This document shows positions 12,266 through 23,145 of a stretch of DNA of 64,000 nt, piece by piece; within the stretch, counting starts at the first letter, position 1, and every line of letters starts with the position of its first letter. The position numbers were made by a program, and so were the translations under genes. The stretch comes from Silene latifolia (Eukaryota; Streptophyta; Magnoliopsida; Caryophyllales; Caryophyllaceae): positions 23,748,152 through 23,812,151 of the forward strand of contig NC_133536.1 in NCBI RefSeq assembly GCF_048544455.1, given 5' to 3'. A model generated the notes under the pieces. It did no database searches, was not told where the DNA came from, and was given only the letters and a program-made list of their open reading frames with translations.

Positions 12266-13976
12266 TCAAAGGCAAAAAATTATGATCTCAAATAGATACA
12301 ATATCAAAAGTCTTAAAGCTCGATCTCAAAATTTCACAAGACAAAACAATTCCAGTCAATCAAGTTTGCAATCAAATTGCAAAGTAGTCACTTTTCCATC
12401 TCTCAAACGAGTCAATCCACACTTACATTGTCTCCATTCCTCTTGGGATGACCCTTTCATTCATTTAGGTGAGTGAGAGAGACACACAGGTCTCCAGTGT
12501 CTTCTAACACCATAGAACCTTCTACTCCATTCCATTTATCACCCTCGTTCAGCATCTAAGAATTCGGGGGATGTACACTAAGTTTATACGGTCATATAAG
12601 TATTTTGTTTCTATGGTATTAGTTTTGCTTAATTAGTAGAGCTTGTTACTGTAAAAAGGGCAAAACTCATCAAAGTATAACTCAAATTAACAAGTAAAAT
12701 AAAAATGAAACACATTCTCCACACCAGAGAATTGTGAGTCACTTTCAGAGTAACAATGTCTAGTCTTTCTACTTGGATCACATTTGGGTCAGACCCCATC
12801 TTTTTCAAAATATTTTCAAAAAATAAAAATAAAAACTTTTTCTATCTCATTTTGAATGTTTTCAAAAACAACATTTTGCATTCATCAGTGCATCATATCT
12901 AGTCGTCCAGGACATGCATTTGCATTTTAGTTGTCATATATTTGTCACTAACTATTCCAGATCTCCAGTCAGTTTTGTCATTCATCTTCCAGATTCATCC
13001 AAAGTGGGGGCTTTCTCATAAAGTCTCATCTTCTCGTAAAATAAATTTTTGCCAGTTTCAAAATCAATCACAAATTTCCTAGCCCTTTTCGTGAAATAAA
13101 ATTTTGCGATTTTCAACTCTTTTTTTCAAAATAAAATTTTGAAATTCATCTTGGTCGGCAGGCCCTGACATGCATTTTAAGTTCTTAAAATAAAATTTTC
13201 TGAACTTGTTTTTCCTTTTTGCGATATAAAATTTTGCAATTTTCAAATCATTTAGTCGGCAGGCCCTGACATGCATTTGAATTCTTAAAATAAAATTTTC
13301 TGAACTTAACTTTTTGCGAAATAAAATTTTGCAATTTTCATTTCCTTGGTCGGCAGGCCCTGACATGCATTTTAAGTTCTTAAAATAAAATTTTCTGAAC
13401 TTACCCTTTTTGCGAAATAAAATTTTGCAATTTTCAAACTTATCGGTCGGCGGGCCCTGACACGCATCAAAGTTTGTAAAATAAAATTTTACGATCTTAT
13501 CCATCCTTTTTCAAAATAAAATTTTGAAATCCTTTGTTCGGCAGGCCCTGACATGCATTTAAGTTCTTAAAATAAAATTTTTTGAACTTGCCTTTTTGCG
13601 AAATAAAATTTTGCATCCTAGTTTGTAAAATAAAATTTTACATTCTAATCCATTTTCAAAATAAAATTTTGAATTCCTCGGTCGGCGGGCCCTGACACGC
13701 ATTCGAGCTTGTGAAATCAGATTTTGCAGGTTCACTCTTAAGCGAAACAAAGTTTTGCTTTTCCAGATCCAGACTAGTGAAACAAAGTTTCGTTGCACCA
13801 GTTCTCAGATACCAGATTCCAGACCAGCTAAACAAAGTTTTGCTAAGCTAGTCCCAGATTTCAGCTACTCCAGACAGGTTATATAAGAGGCCCAGGTACG
13901 TTTCTTATCCTTTATCTGTCCCGATTGGACTATTTTGACCTTCGTCTTACTCAGACTCGGTCAAAGTGGGGCTTCT
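12266..13976 (+). mobile_element. Tat-like internal region, copy B, with tandem repeats and polypurine tract
   Basis: Bases 12425-13600 duplicate 1200-2240. Between about 13080 and 13700 a repeat pair alternates: GGTCGGCAGGCCCTGACATG blocks and AAATAAAATTTTG blocks. The stretch ends in CAAAGTGGGGCTTC (a polypurine-like tract) directly before TGTAGACACC, the usual start of a Tat-lineage LTR. Fossil, no recognisable pol domain. Confidence 0.5.
13080..13700. repeat. Tandem repeat array with GGTCGGCAGGCCCTGACATG units
   Basis: At least five units are visible. Each carries GGTCGGCRGGCCCTGACRYG, then AAGTTCTTAAAATAAAATTT, then a GCGAAATAAAATTTTGC part. Because the unit length is often a multiple of three, the minus strand stays open for 141 codons (13079-13504). 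I read that as a by-product, not a gene. A shorter version lies at about 1960-2260. Confidence 0.7.
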
Positions 13977-15856
13977 GTAGACACCTCAAAGTTGTCTACT
14001 AGCCTGAAGGGTACCCGATGATGAGGCTCAAATTTAATGACTAAATGAAAATCGACAATGTTCTAATTTACGGCTTTTTACGCTTATTTCCCGATAAATC
14101 ACGTAAAATAGCATAAAACCTCCTCTTGGATCCTATTCAGCCCACTTCATATTATTAATCATTCGATAAAACCCGGGATTGTTATTTATGGAGGTTATCC
14201 GAGTAATGTATTATTGGCCTGAAACCAATATATACGAAGGAGATATATCGTACAAGCATTGAACTAAGTCCACTTTATAATTAATTAATGCCCAAAACGT
14301 TTGTGATCTATGGAACCCGTTTCTAAAATGGGCGATTTTCACTAATTATTTAACAGAATAGGTCGATTCCCAAAATAATTGTCGAAAATGGGTCCACGTA
14401 GGCTTGGAATTTACGAAGTTATGGTCAAGGGTCAAATCGCCACGGCGCTTGGCGACTTATTTCGAAGACATATTTCCGCGACTCCCCTCCCCTTCCCAGT
14501 TTCATAGCCCCAAATCAGGAAAAAAAAATTTAGGCCAAGTAGCCAGCCCCCATGGCTACTTTAGGCCAAATCGCCAGCCCCATGGCTACTTGAATCTCAG
14601 ACATACCATACACTGCCCATTCAAGTCGCCAAGGTGCATGACGACTTTAGGCCAAGTCGCCAGCCCCCATGGCGATTTTATGCTCAATTACCATAACAGC
14701 AAAATTTAGGTTTGGTTGCAATTTGGGTATGGTCGCCAACCGAGTTGGCGACTTAAATACAAACCTAGGTTCTGGTATGACGTGGACCCATTTTGGGTAA
14801 TTAATTTCAAAGTCGACCCATTTTATTAAATAATTAGTCAAAATCGCCCATTTTAGCAAAAAATTCTGATCTATGGCATTGCTGGATAGAAGTAGTTTTA
14901 TATAAGCCCAAGCATGATTGGTAAGCCCACTTGCCAAACAAATAATAAAGGGGCAGCGGAAATACTCAAGTAGTTCGTGTAAGATATGTAATAGGAATAA
15001 AAGACAATTTTCTTAGCCTACTTGGTCACGTGAGTATATTGATGAAAGATGTCTGTCATGGGTGGACTTTGTGGTGTTTGTTATTTCAAGATCGAACGCA
15101 ATATAATTTGGATAGGTGTCGTATGTGATTAATGAGATAGAAGTTCATGATAACAATTTTATCTTCTCAAATCCCAGACCTCCACAAATTCCAACTCCAA
15201 ATACTATAAATATACACCACGAGACAGAAACAAAGGGGGAGGACGAAATACAAGAAACGGACGAGCCATACACACAAAACCAGATCCATAAATTCAATAT
15301 ATCGTCTCAAATATATTGTCCCAATTTCAAATTAATTTGTATGCAATAAATCAATACATTGTCCCAGTTTCAAATCAAACTACATACCATAAAATCATCC
15401 ACAATAAAATTGTCCCAGTACCATATAAGTGCATAAGAGCCATTAATTTACAACAAAGTCGAAATTCATTAATAGTCAACATCCACATAGGCATGAGGGT
15501 ACCAGATTCAAATAAGTTTTCTTTACTTTCTCCTTTTATTTAATTCTTTTATTTTGTCTATTTTATTATATAAACTAACCTATTTAATTCGTTTTTATAG
15601 TTGTTTCATCTTGTCTTGTATAAAATTGTATAACTAACCTTCTTTCGTCTTAATTTCGTCAAATATATAATATTACAAATAAATAGTAGAGGCCTTCAGT
15701 TTGATGGGCGGTCCGGGTGCCTAACACTTTCCCTGACCGTACCTTTACCCCCGAATCCGCAATCTTTGGTTCAAACCAGAGTGACGGATCAGTCCCCATA
15801 CCAGGGATCAAAAGGGGACTTTTCCGTTAAAATTATTTTTGTATATTTTTATAAAA
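13977..15856 (+). mobile_element. Long Tat-like Ty3/gypsy LTR, copy B
   Basis: It begins TGTAGACACCTCAAAG after a polypurine tract and ends just before TTGGCGACTTC, which resembles the TGGCGACTCC primer-binding start seen also at 1130. It is interrupted by a Mutator-like element (14314-14867). The right third matches copy A at 541-1128. Boundaries are by eye; the LTR is a fossil. Confidence 0.5.
14314..14867. mobile_element. Non-autonomous Mutator-like element (long TIRs, 9-bp duplication)
   Basis: The left arm contains AAAATGGGCGATTTTCACTA and the right arm, inverted, AAAATGGGCGATTTTGACTA; the similarity runs for about 90-100 bp to AATGGGTCCACGT. Both sides carry GATCTATGG (14305-14313 and 14868-14876), an exact 9-bp duplication typical of Mutator-like elements. 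The centre is an array of short palindromes built on GTCGCCA/TGGCGAC. Confidence 0.8.
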
Positions 15857-18660
15857 CCTATTGGCGACTTCATATTATTTACCTATTTTCAAAGAGGAGA
15901 TTTTTTTCAGGGACCTCACACTTACCAAATAGTAGAAACCATGAGTCCCAATTTCATAAGGAAGTAGACTCGGCTCACAAGGGTACTAAACTTGTTACGT
16001 TGGGTAAGTGAGTAATAAAATGTTATTACATCAAAATTTGGATTGAGCTCAACGGAAGTATTCGTGACCGTAGTCGCATGTGTTCCGAGCTAAAGATAAA
16101 TATTAAATTAATTTTTATCGACCGAGAGTTCTAGAAGTAGAATCGATTAAGAGTTAATCCACCGAGTTATATTATTAAGGGATGAATCGGCTCACCGTGC
16201 CCGAGTTAATATGAATTTGGATCACGGGATCATTTATAATAGTTGAGTAGAGGTCACTATATAAATGCTTAAAACTTGTTTAAAATGTTTACAAGTATTG
16301 TCAAAACGATAGATGTTCATTAATTCCTTCACTTCCTATTTTGTAGTCAAAAATCGTTTTCTCAATTACAATAGCAACTCCAATCACATCCGCAACCACT
16401 AGTTCCAACACGCTCACCAATGTGTCATGGCTCCGATCCTTCATGGATCGTTGTAAGTTAGAACAGAGTGGGTCCAATTTCGCCGATTAGGACGCGCAAC
16501 TTCGCTTGGCCGCGGAGGGTGACGACAAGTTTCGTTACCTTACCGAGGCATCTCCCGCCGAACCTAATGCTAGGTCCACCGCCGCTGCTAGGCAAGCATA
16601 TGAGGTTTACCAAAAGGAGTCGGCCGCGATCAAAAATGTGTTGATCTTTGCAATGGAGGCCGAACTCCAAAGAAGTGCTATAAAGATTAGCACCGCTCAT
16701 GAGATCTACATGAAACTTGTGAACATGTTTTCACGAGCTCCACGGATCATACAATATGAGACGGCTTCCGCATTCTTTGATCTCAACATTAAGGAGGGCC
16801 AAAAAGTTAGCCCTCATGTGCTCAAGTTGATGGATCATGTTGAGACCTTAAAGATGCATAAGGTGGAGATTCCCGAGGAACTCGTGATTGATCGGATTCT
16901 TCATTCCCTTAACAAAATCAAGACATATGTTCAATTTCGGGTGAATTTTAATATGCAAGACAAGAAGGTTTCCCTTGATGAGTTGCACAAAATGCTTGTA
17001 CAAGCCGAAAGGGATATGAGGCTAAGTGTTAGCTCCACCAAAGATATGCTCAATGTCAATCATAAGAGTAAGGGAACTTTCAAGAAAAGTGGGAACAAGG
17101 GAAAGAAGCGAACTCCCAACAGGAACAAAGGTAAAGCTTGTGAAGCTAGTACCTCCAAGCCCAAGTACAGTGCCTCCTACGGGGACAAGTGCCACTATTG
17201 TTGTGGTGTTGGACATTGGAAAAGAAATTGTTCGAAATATCTTGGCGATATTAAGGCTGGAAAGGTTATTCTAGTAGGTATAACTATCCCTATCTTTTAT
17301 GTTTCGATCTCAACTTTGGTATGTTGATACAAGTTGTGATGATTACCCTTTTTATTGTAATTAGGGCATCCTAGCAAGGACAAAGACAAAAAAAAGCAAG
17401 CTTAGAGGATCATGAGGGAAGCTAGAGGTAGCCGACCGTGATGATGAATCTATGGAAGCTTGGCTTTAATTTGCTTTGTCTTTAATTTTATGATGTATTT
17501 TGAGACTTTTAGAACTACTTTAATTCCTTGTGTGACTAGGAAATTTGTTTGTATCCTTTAAACAATTTTTGTGCTTTGGATATTTGTGATTTGGTTTTCA
17601 ACCCAAGTCACTTATTTTATCATATCATTTGTTCTAAAATCATCATCATATACTACTTGCATAGTGAAACATTAGATTATCAACTTAAATTGATCAAATA
17701 GACAATTATGATGATTAGATCATTATATGTCCATAAGCTATGAATTTGATTCTCCTTATGCATTGTTACTAAAAGTAAACTCATGTAAGATCAAATTGTG
17801 ATGAGCTATTGAACTTATAAAGTAGGGAATTTGCGATACAATACAAACACATTATTCTAAAACGGATGGTTAACCAGGAGATACCTAAAATAGAGAGTCT
17901 ATTAAACAAATGACATGGATAAGACTCGCATATTACATGAATCAAACTGCCATGATAGGGATGGCCTTTTGAAAGCTAATGCATAGTCTACAAAAACTCC
18001 TAATACTCCACCATATATATGTTTGTAACTCACAAAGGTACCTCTCAAGAAGATAGATGTACTTCTGAGAGATAGAGTGGGAGTAGATTGGATCGTTACA
18101 AACATGTCTTATAGTGTTACTTTGTGAAAGTAATGGAACTATAGAGTGGGAGTATAGTTGAACTATAATCTATAAAGATAGAGTGGAAGCATAGTTCAGT
18201 GTGAGTTTATCGCACATGTCTTATTGGTTAAAATATTGCTTTGTGAAAATGATAGTATTATGACCTTGTTACATACGAGCCGTAGCAATACAATCCGAAA
18301 ATTGTTACTCAAGAGTAGATTTACTTTAAAGCGAAGGTCTCTTTAAAGGTAAATAGAGCTTTAGAGTACTCAAATGTATAAGATTGACATAAAGATGTTG
18401 ATCAAGATAAATTATGTTAGGAATCGCCAAATTTCATTTTGATGAAGGATGACAAATGATATTAAAAATTCGCTTTTCTAAAATGGGAATTTAGAGAAGG
18501 ATGTGTTTGGAACACAAAACCTTAGATAAAGATCTAAGAATCCTAATATCTTATGCGTAGCTTTCTTAAGTGATCCTAGAATGGTCTTAAGCAAGCATTA
18601 AAGGATTACACTTTTCGTTCATGTGATAATAGTGAATGATTTCATTCACATGATTGAAGA
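15857..18660 (+). mobile_element. LTR-retroelement fossil with Ty1/copia gag
   Basis: After the primer-site-like end of the preceding LTR there is about 600 bp of leader, then an open gag region (16506-17327), then 1.3 kb of non-coding sequence without reverse transcriptase, integrase or RNase H that I can recognise. It looks incomplete, possibly a non-autonomous or internally decayed copia copy. Whether the leader belongs to the Tat-like or the copia element is unclear. Confidence 0.5.
16506..17327 (+). pseudogene. Ty1/copia Gag region (retroelement fossil)
   Basis: The translation has the plant copia gag layout: a helical UBN2-like segment (roughly residues 20-180), a Lys/Arg-rich linker and a CCHC zinc knuckle near residues 229-242 (CHYCCGVGHWKRNC). 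No protease or integrase follows in the window. It is a virus-like fossil. Confidence 0.8.
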
Positions 18661-18929
18661 ATCATGATTATACATGAAGTTAAGCCCGGGTGGGGTAATT
18701 AGATTTTTGACAGAATATTCTATTACTTGCCCTTCACATCAATTTTTCGGACCAATAATCTGTAGCCCAGATATCTCGTGGGCCAGTTTGGCACAACCGG
18801 TGTCATCCTCGGGCCGGGCTAGTGTCGATACTACTTCCTCCGCCTGGCCGGTCCCAACACTAAAAAAAAAAAACAAGTGGTTATAGTCGGTGTGGCCTGG
18901 CTGCGCCTGGCTCGCTAGTTAGTAGGTTG
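18661..18929. other. Unassigned GC-richer sequence around a hAT insertion
   Basis: Together with 19398-19530 it forms a CCCGGC/GGGCTCG-rich stretch into which the element 18938-19389 is inserted. The short plus frame 18674-18886 has no family resemblance. Confidence 0.4.
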
Positions 18930-18937
18930 GGCTCGGG

Positions 18938-19389
18938 TAGACCTGGCAAATCGGGTTAACGGGTCGGGTTTGGGTCGGGCCAATTCGGATCGGGTCATTT
19001 CGGGTTTCTCAAATTTTCGGGTTAGCTCGGGTCGGGCCGGGTCATTTCGGATTCCGGGTCTGTTTCGGGTTTGTTGGTCGGGTCTGTTTCGGGTCAAGTG
19101 GGTCGGGTTGTTTTGGGTCGGGTCATTTTCAGGTCAATGATTAAGAGAGAAAAAAAGCATTTCAAGTCTTTTGAGGTCAATTAGAATTATATTTTGTCGG
19201 ATCATTATCGGGTTGAGTGGTTTCGGGTCGGACATTTCGGGTCCATGAAAGCTCAGGTCATTTTCGGTTCGGGTCGGGTTAATTCGGGCTTCGGGTGTCA
19301 TTCGGGTGCGGCAGTTCGGGTCGATTTCGGGTCCCGGGTTAACCTTTTCGGGTCGGGTCAATCGGGTCGGGTTGATTTTGCCAGGTTTA
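18938..19389. mobile_element. hAT-type MITE filled with CGGGT repeats
   Basis: The ends TAGACCTGGCAAA and TTTTGCCAGGTTTA form inverted repeats. Both flanks carry GGCTCGGG (18930-18937 and 19390-19397), an exact 8-bp duplication as left by hAT transposases. The 452-bp interior is almost entirely degenerate CGGGT/TTCGGGTCGGG repeats. Confidence 0.85.
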
Positions 19390-19397
19390 GGCTCGGG

Positions 19398-19774
19398 CCC
19401 AACAAACACTGGCACAACCCAGTCTATTAAGTAGCGAGCCGGCGCGGCCTCACCCACTACTTAGCAGGTTGGGCTCGAGCCAACAAACACAGCACAACAC
19501 TTGCCCGACCCAGCCCATCCCTCACTCTTACAATCATTTGAGTAATTAATCATGTGGTAAAGTTATGTTTTGAAACGAATATAAGTATTTTTTTTTTCCA
19601 AATTTTTAAAAATTGTAATAAATTTACCTATCTTGGATAGGGTTACGGATTGGGCGGATCTTGATCCTTAATGTACGGATTATTATCGGATCGAGTCTTC
19701 TTCAAATTCGGGTTGAAAAAAAGGGTTATTTCAAGATTATTATCAAACAAATTTCTATCAGTTTTTCAAACCTG
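19398..19774. other. Unassigned intergenic sequence
   Basis: No gene is seen. The first 130 bp continue the GC-rich host sequence of the hAT insertion; the rest is AT-rich. Confidence 0.5.
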
Positions 19775-20762
19775 CCTGCTAAAGATCGTCGACACATTAC
19801 TAATTATTGTCGACAATTTGTAATGACTTTCCTAATCTACCCCTCACTCTAAAGCTCCCATATATTAACATTTTTTTTCAAGTACGACATTTCCGTCACC
19901 ACCGCTTCAATTCCGTTAGCAAATTCAAGAAATCGACGACAAGTAATCTAAACTAGTTTAATTTTTAAAAAATTTGTAATTAGTTAGTGGATTTAGGTAG
20001 TTTAGAATAGAATCATTATTGTTAGAACGGATTAGTGATTATCGATTACCGCACCAAAAATTAATCTAAGTCGGAAAATAATTTTTTTTTTAAAAAAAAA
20101 AAAATTCCGGACGAAAAACATTTTCGTCCAAACCAAGGTCCAGACAAAGAAATTTTTCGTCCAGACCATGGTCTAGACAAAACAATTTTTCGTCCAGACG
20201 GAAAATATTTTCGTCCAGACCCAGGTCCAGACGAAAAATATTTTCGTCCGGATATTTTTTTTTTTAAAAAAAAAAATTCTGGACGAAAATATTTTTTGTC
20301 TGGACCTGGACGAAAAATATTTTTGTCTAGACCATGGTCTGGACGAAAAATTTATTTGTCCGGACTTTGGTCTGGACGAAAAATTTCTTCATCCAGGCCA
20401 TTTTTCAACAAATTTTTTTTAAATTTTTTTTTATTAATTTCCGTCTTAAATTAGTTTTGGGTGCGTGGATTGATAATCGTTAATCCATTCGTCAAATCAT
20501 AAACTTGAAACGTAAACATATCTTTTGAACATCGTTACTAGCTTGATCGTTGTTACCGTCATTAGTCGATATGTTTAAAACCGTTTTAATCGAAAAGTTC
20601 GTAAATTAAAGTTCTATTTTTTTTTTTTTTTTTGCAAAAACCATCTTTTTTGTTTTAGAAAGATTAGAGAGAGACAAATGAGTTAATGGGGGCAATATTG
20701 GAAAGATGTGTTAATTATCGACGATAATTAGTAAAGTGTCGACGATCTTTAGCACGACCCTT
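19775..20762. mobile_element. Foldback (long-TIR) element with palindromic core
   Basis: The left end GCTAAAGATCGTCGACAC and the right end GTGTCGACGATCTTTAGC are exact complements, and pairing continues inward at intervals: GATTATCGATTACCGCACC against GGTGCGTGGATTGATAATC. The centre (about 20095-20410) repeats GTCCAGAC and CGAAAAATATTTTCG in both orientations. The whole 1 kb could fold into one long hairpin. No target duplication could be fixed, so Mutator-like origin is only a guess. Confidence 0.7.
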
Positions 20763-21569
20763 ATTTGTTTGGTTGTTTAATTTGGGCTCTAACCACGACC
20801 CAATTTCAAATGAAAATGTTGCATACGTATTTCCGACCTCTAAACACGACACAGAAACTGTTATTTTTTTTTTTGTTCTTTCAATTAAAAATTCATTATG
20901 AAAAGATTTTTTTACTTAAAGTACTTAAATTTGTAAGTTATAATTTCCTTTTTCAACTATGTCTTAATTGTTTCATTTTATTCATGTCTTACAATTTTTA
21001 CTACTATTAACATTATCATGTGTTATTTTATTAATTTACTTATCTCAAATTTCTCAAATTTGAATGTTATAATTTCTGTATATATATATTTTTAATAGAA
21101 CACATGTTCAGTAAATAAAATTGGTTATATAATTATTTTCAATACGCCTCCGGTTAATATTGTTTTTTTCTACTCTTTTTTTTTCAAGATTAAATTCATT
21201 ATCTCTTTAATTTTATCAAACTCGAAACCGATCCCCAACCCGACCCGTTATGGACTCGATTAAATTTATAACCCGATTATTATTAAGCTCAATATCGATC
21301 AATTTGAAAGTGAATTATTGGTTAATCCTATTAACATTATCATATGTTATCTTATTAATTAATTTACATATCTTAAAATTTTGAATTTTGAATGTTATAA
21401 TTTCCATTTTTATATTTTAATATTTATAATGATATTATATTATTTCTTTTTTATTTTTAAAAAGTGCATATGTTCAATAAATAGAATTAGTTATATAATA
21501 ACTGAAATTTATAGTCATCTTTAGAAAAAACATACACAACCCTGTGATTTTCCACGGGTGTTACACTAG
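20763..21569 (+). mobile_element. AT-rich region ending in a Helitron 3' terminus
   Basis: A hairpin CCCTGTGATTTTCCACGGG (about 21539-21557) is followed by TGTTACA and CTAG (21566-21569) and then T, as at 3895-3925. The 5' end was not located. The open frame at 20765-21010 is low-complexity and not credible. Confidence 0.45.
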
Positions 21570-22277
21570 TGTATGACTATTATATTACAAATTTTTAATG
21601 GAACGTTAATCAGTTTGGTTAATTACGAATAAAAGAAAGCCGTACGAATCTTCTTCAACTCTTTCAACACAAATTCTTACGGGAGATATCCGTTTATAAT
21701 TATAGACGGGTCAAGTATCCACCTACTTCAAGTATAAGATAAACAACAAGTTGTATGGTGGGGTCCAAAAATGTCACCACTAAGCATATTTGACCCGTCT
21801 TTCACTTTATACGGATATATTCGTCTATAATGAGACTAATTGCTCTCTCAAAACTACTCATAAAAGCAGGGGCATCTAATACTCCGGGCGACCACGAGCG
21901 GCGGAACCGGGCCTCCAGTTTTGGCCACCGAATTTATAAGCTTTACTAATAAAATTCAATACAAACTTAGACCTATAGTACACTTATACATTCATATTTG
22001 GGGCCTCATTTTTTGTGGTGCACCGAACCTCCATTTACTTTAAAACGCCCTTACATAAAAGAGTACGAAAAAACGGGTATCTTAATAACATGATGAAAGC
22101 TTACACAAATTACCGTAACAGAAAATAACTAAGAATCTTAAGCTTTCACAAATCTTCTTGAACTCTCTCTCAAAACTACTCGTTTGCTTGACTTGACTCG
22201 TTAAGCTCTCAAGCCGAACCTAAACCCGAGCCGATCTCGAGTTACTCGTAAACTGTCTCGTCTCATTATTACCCCTA
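21570..22277. other. Intergenic sequence with one MITE
   Basis: Apart from the inverted-repeat element at about 21685-21845 nothing is recognisable. Confidence 0.5.
21685..21845. mobile_element. MITE, TATAGACGG family, copy 1
   Basis: The ends are ATATCCGTTTATAATTATAG and its rough complement ATACGGATATATTCGTCTAT. The interior includes AACAAGTTGTATGGTGGGG and AAAATGTCACCA, shared with copies at about 27565-27715 and 42503-42662. Confidence 0.65.
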
Positions 22278-22285
22278 TCTATGAC

Positions 22286-22840
22286 TTAGGTTGCACCAAA
22301 ACGGACACGGACACGGACACGACACGAACACGTGACACGGCATCCCATGAAATTTAGGACACGGGACACGACATTTAAATTTAATAAAATATATATTTTA
22401 TAGTTATATATGTGTGATTTTATTTTTGAAAAAGTATTGAATATTAAATTTAAATAAGTGAAAGTAAAACTTACGTTAATTATAACTCATTCTCATTTCC
22501 AAAACCAAAACCAACTTATAATCAATCTATTTCGACATCTCATTACTAGTCTAAATAATATCATTTGTCTCCAATTCAACTTATTCCCCATCAAATTTAA
22601 CTATATAACAATTCTCGCCATTTAACTTAAATTCAACTTGATTCCGTTTGGAGGCCAGGTGTGTCCAAATACCATGGACACGACTCAAAATACCATGGAC
22701 ACGTGCCGAAATAAAAGATGAAAGTTAGACATGGCTTTACAAGTGTCCGACACGTTTTGACGTGTGTCCGACGAGTGTCGTGTCCGACACGTATGTCCGA
22801 CACGAAAACGCCGATTAGGAGAAGTGTCCGTGCAACCTAG
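22286..22840. mobile_element. hAT-type MITE filled with GGACAC/GTGTCC repeats
   Basis: The ends TTAGGTTGCAC and GTGCAACCTAG are inverted repeats. Both flanks are TCTATGAC (22278-22285 and 22841-22848), an exact 8-bp duplication. Both arms are runs of GGACACG-type units and the middle is AT-rich. Confidence 0.85.
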
Positions 22841-22848
22841 TCTATGAC

Positions 22849-23145
22849 CCATCATAAAGAAAACCCACTAAATTAATAAATGGTAAGAGTAATTGACCGA
22901 CATTTATTAAAAGTCTTGAAAGCAAATTAAATAATTTGAAAATTGGATTAATACCATACGTCACTGCCGATGTAAGAGTTGCTTCGCTTTGTTAAAAGTT
23001 CGAATAATTTGGGTATCTTCCTATACGAACTTGGAAAATTTAATCGAGTCATTTTATGATAGCATAAATGCAGGGTATACTGTATAATTATACGGAGTAG
23101 TAATATACTCAACTACTCTTTTGCTCTATACTTAATACAGAGTAA
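22849..23145. other. Intergenic sequence with a partial SINE-like copy
   Basis: Bases about 22950-23000 (CGTCACTGCCGATGTAAGAG) match the reverse strand of the SINE-like repeat at 47310-47530. The rest is unassigned. Confidence 0.5.

Noticed and set aside
13079-13504. 141-codon open frame on the minus strand
   Set aside because: It is made only of the tandem repeat of a Tat-like element (repeated CMSGPAD and KILFRKK words) and has no independent gene signal.
13080-13700. CRISPR-like pattern of repeats and spacers
   Set aside because: The intervening parts are themselves repeated, the unit length varies, and this is plant nuclear DNA with no cas genes.
18915-19457. Open frames on both strands rich in Arg, Pro and Gly
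   Set aside because: They are explained by CGGGT repeats of a hAT-type MITE with an exact 8-bp duplication.
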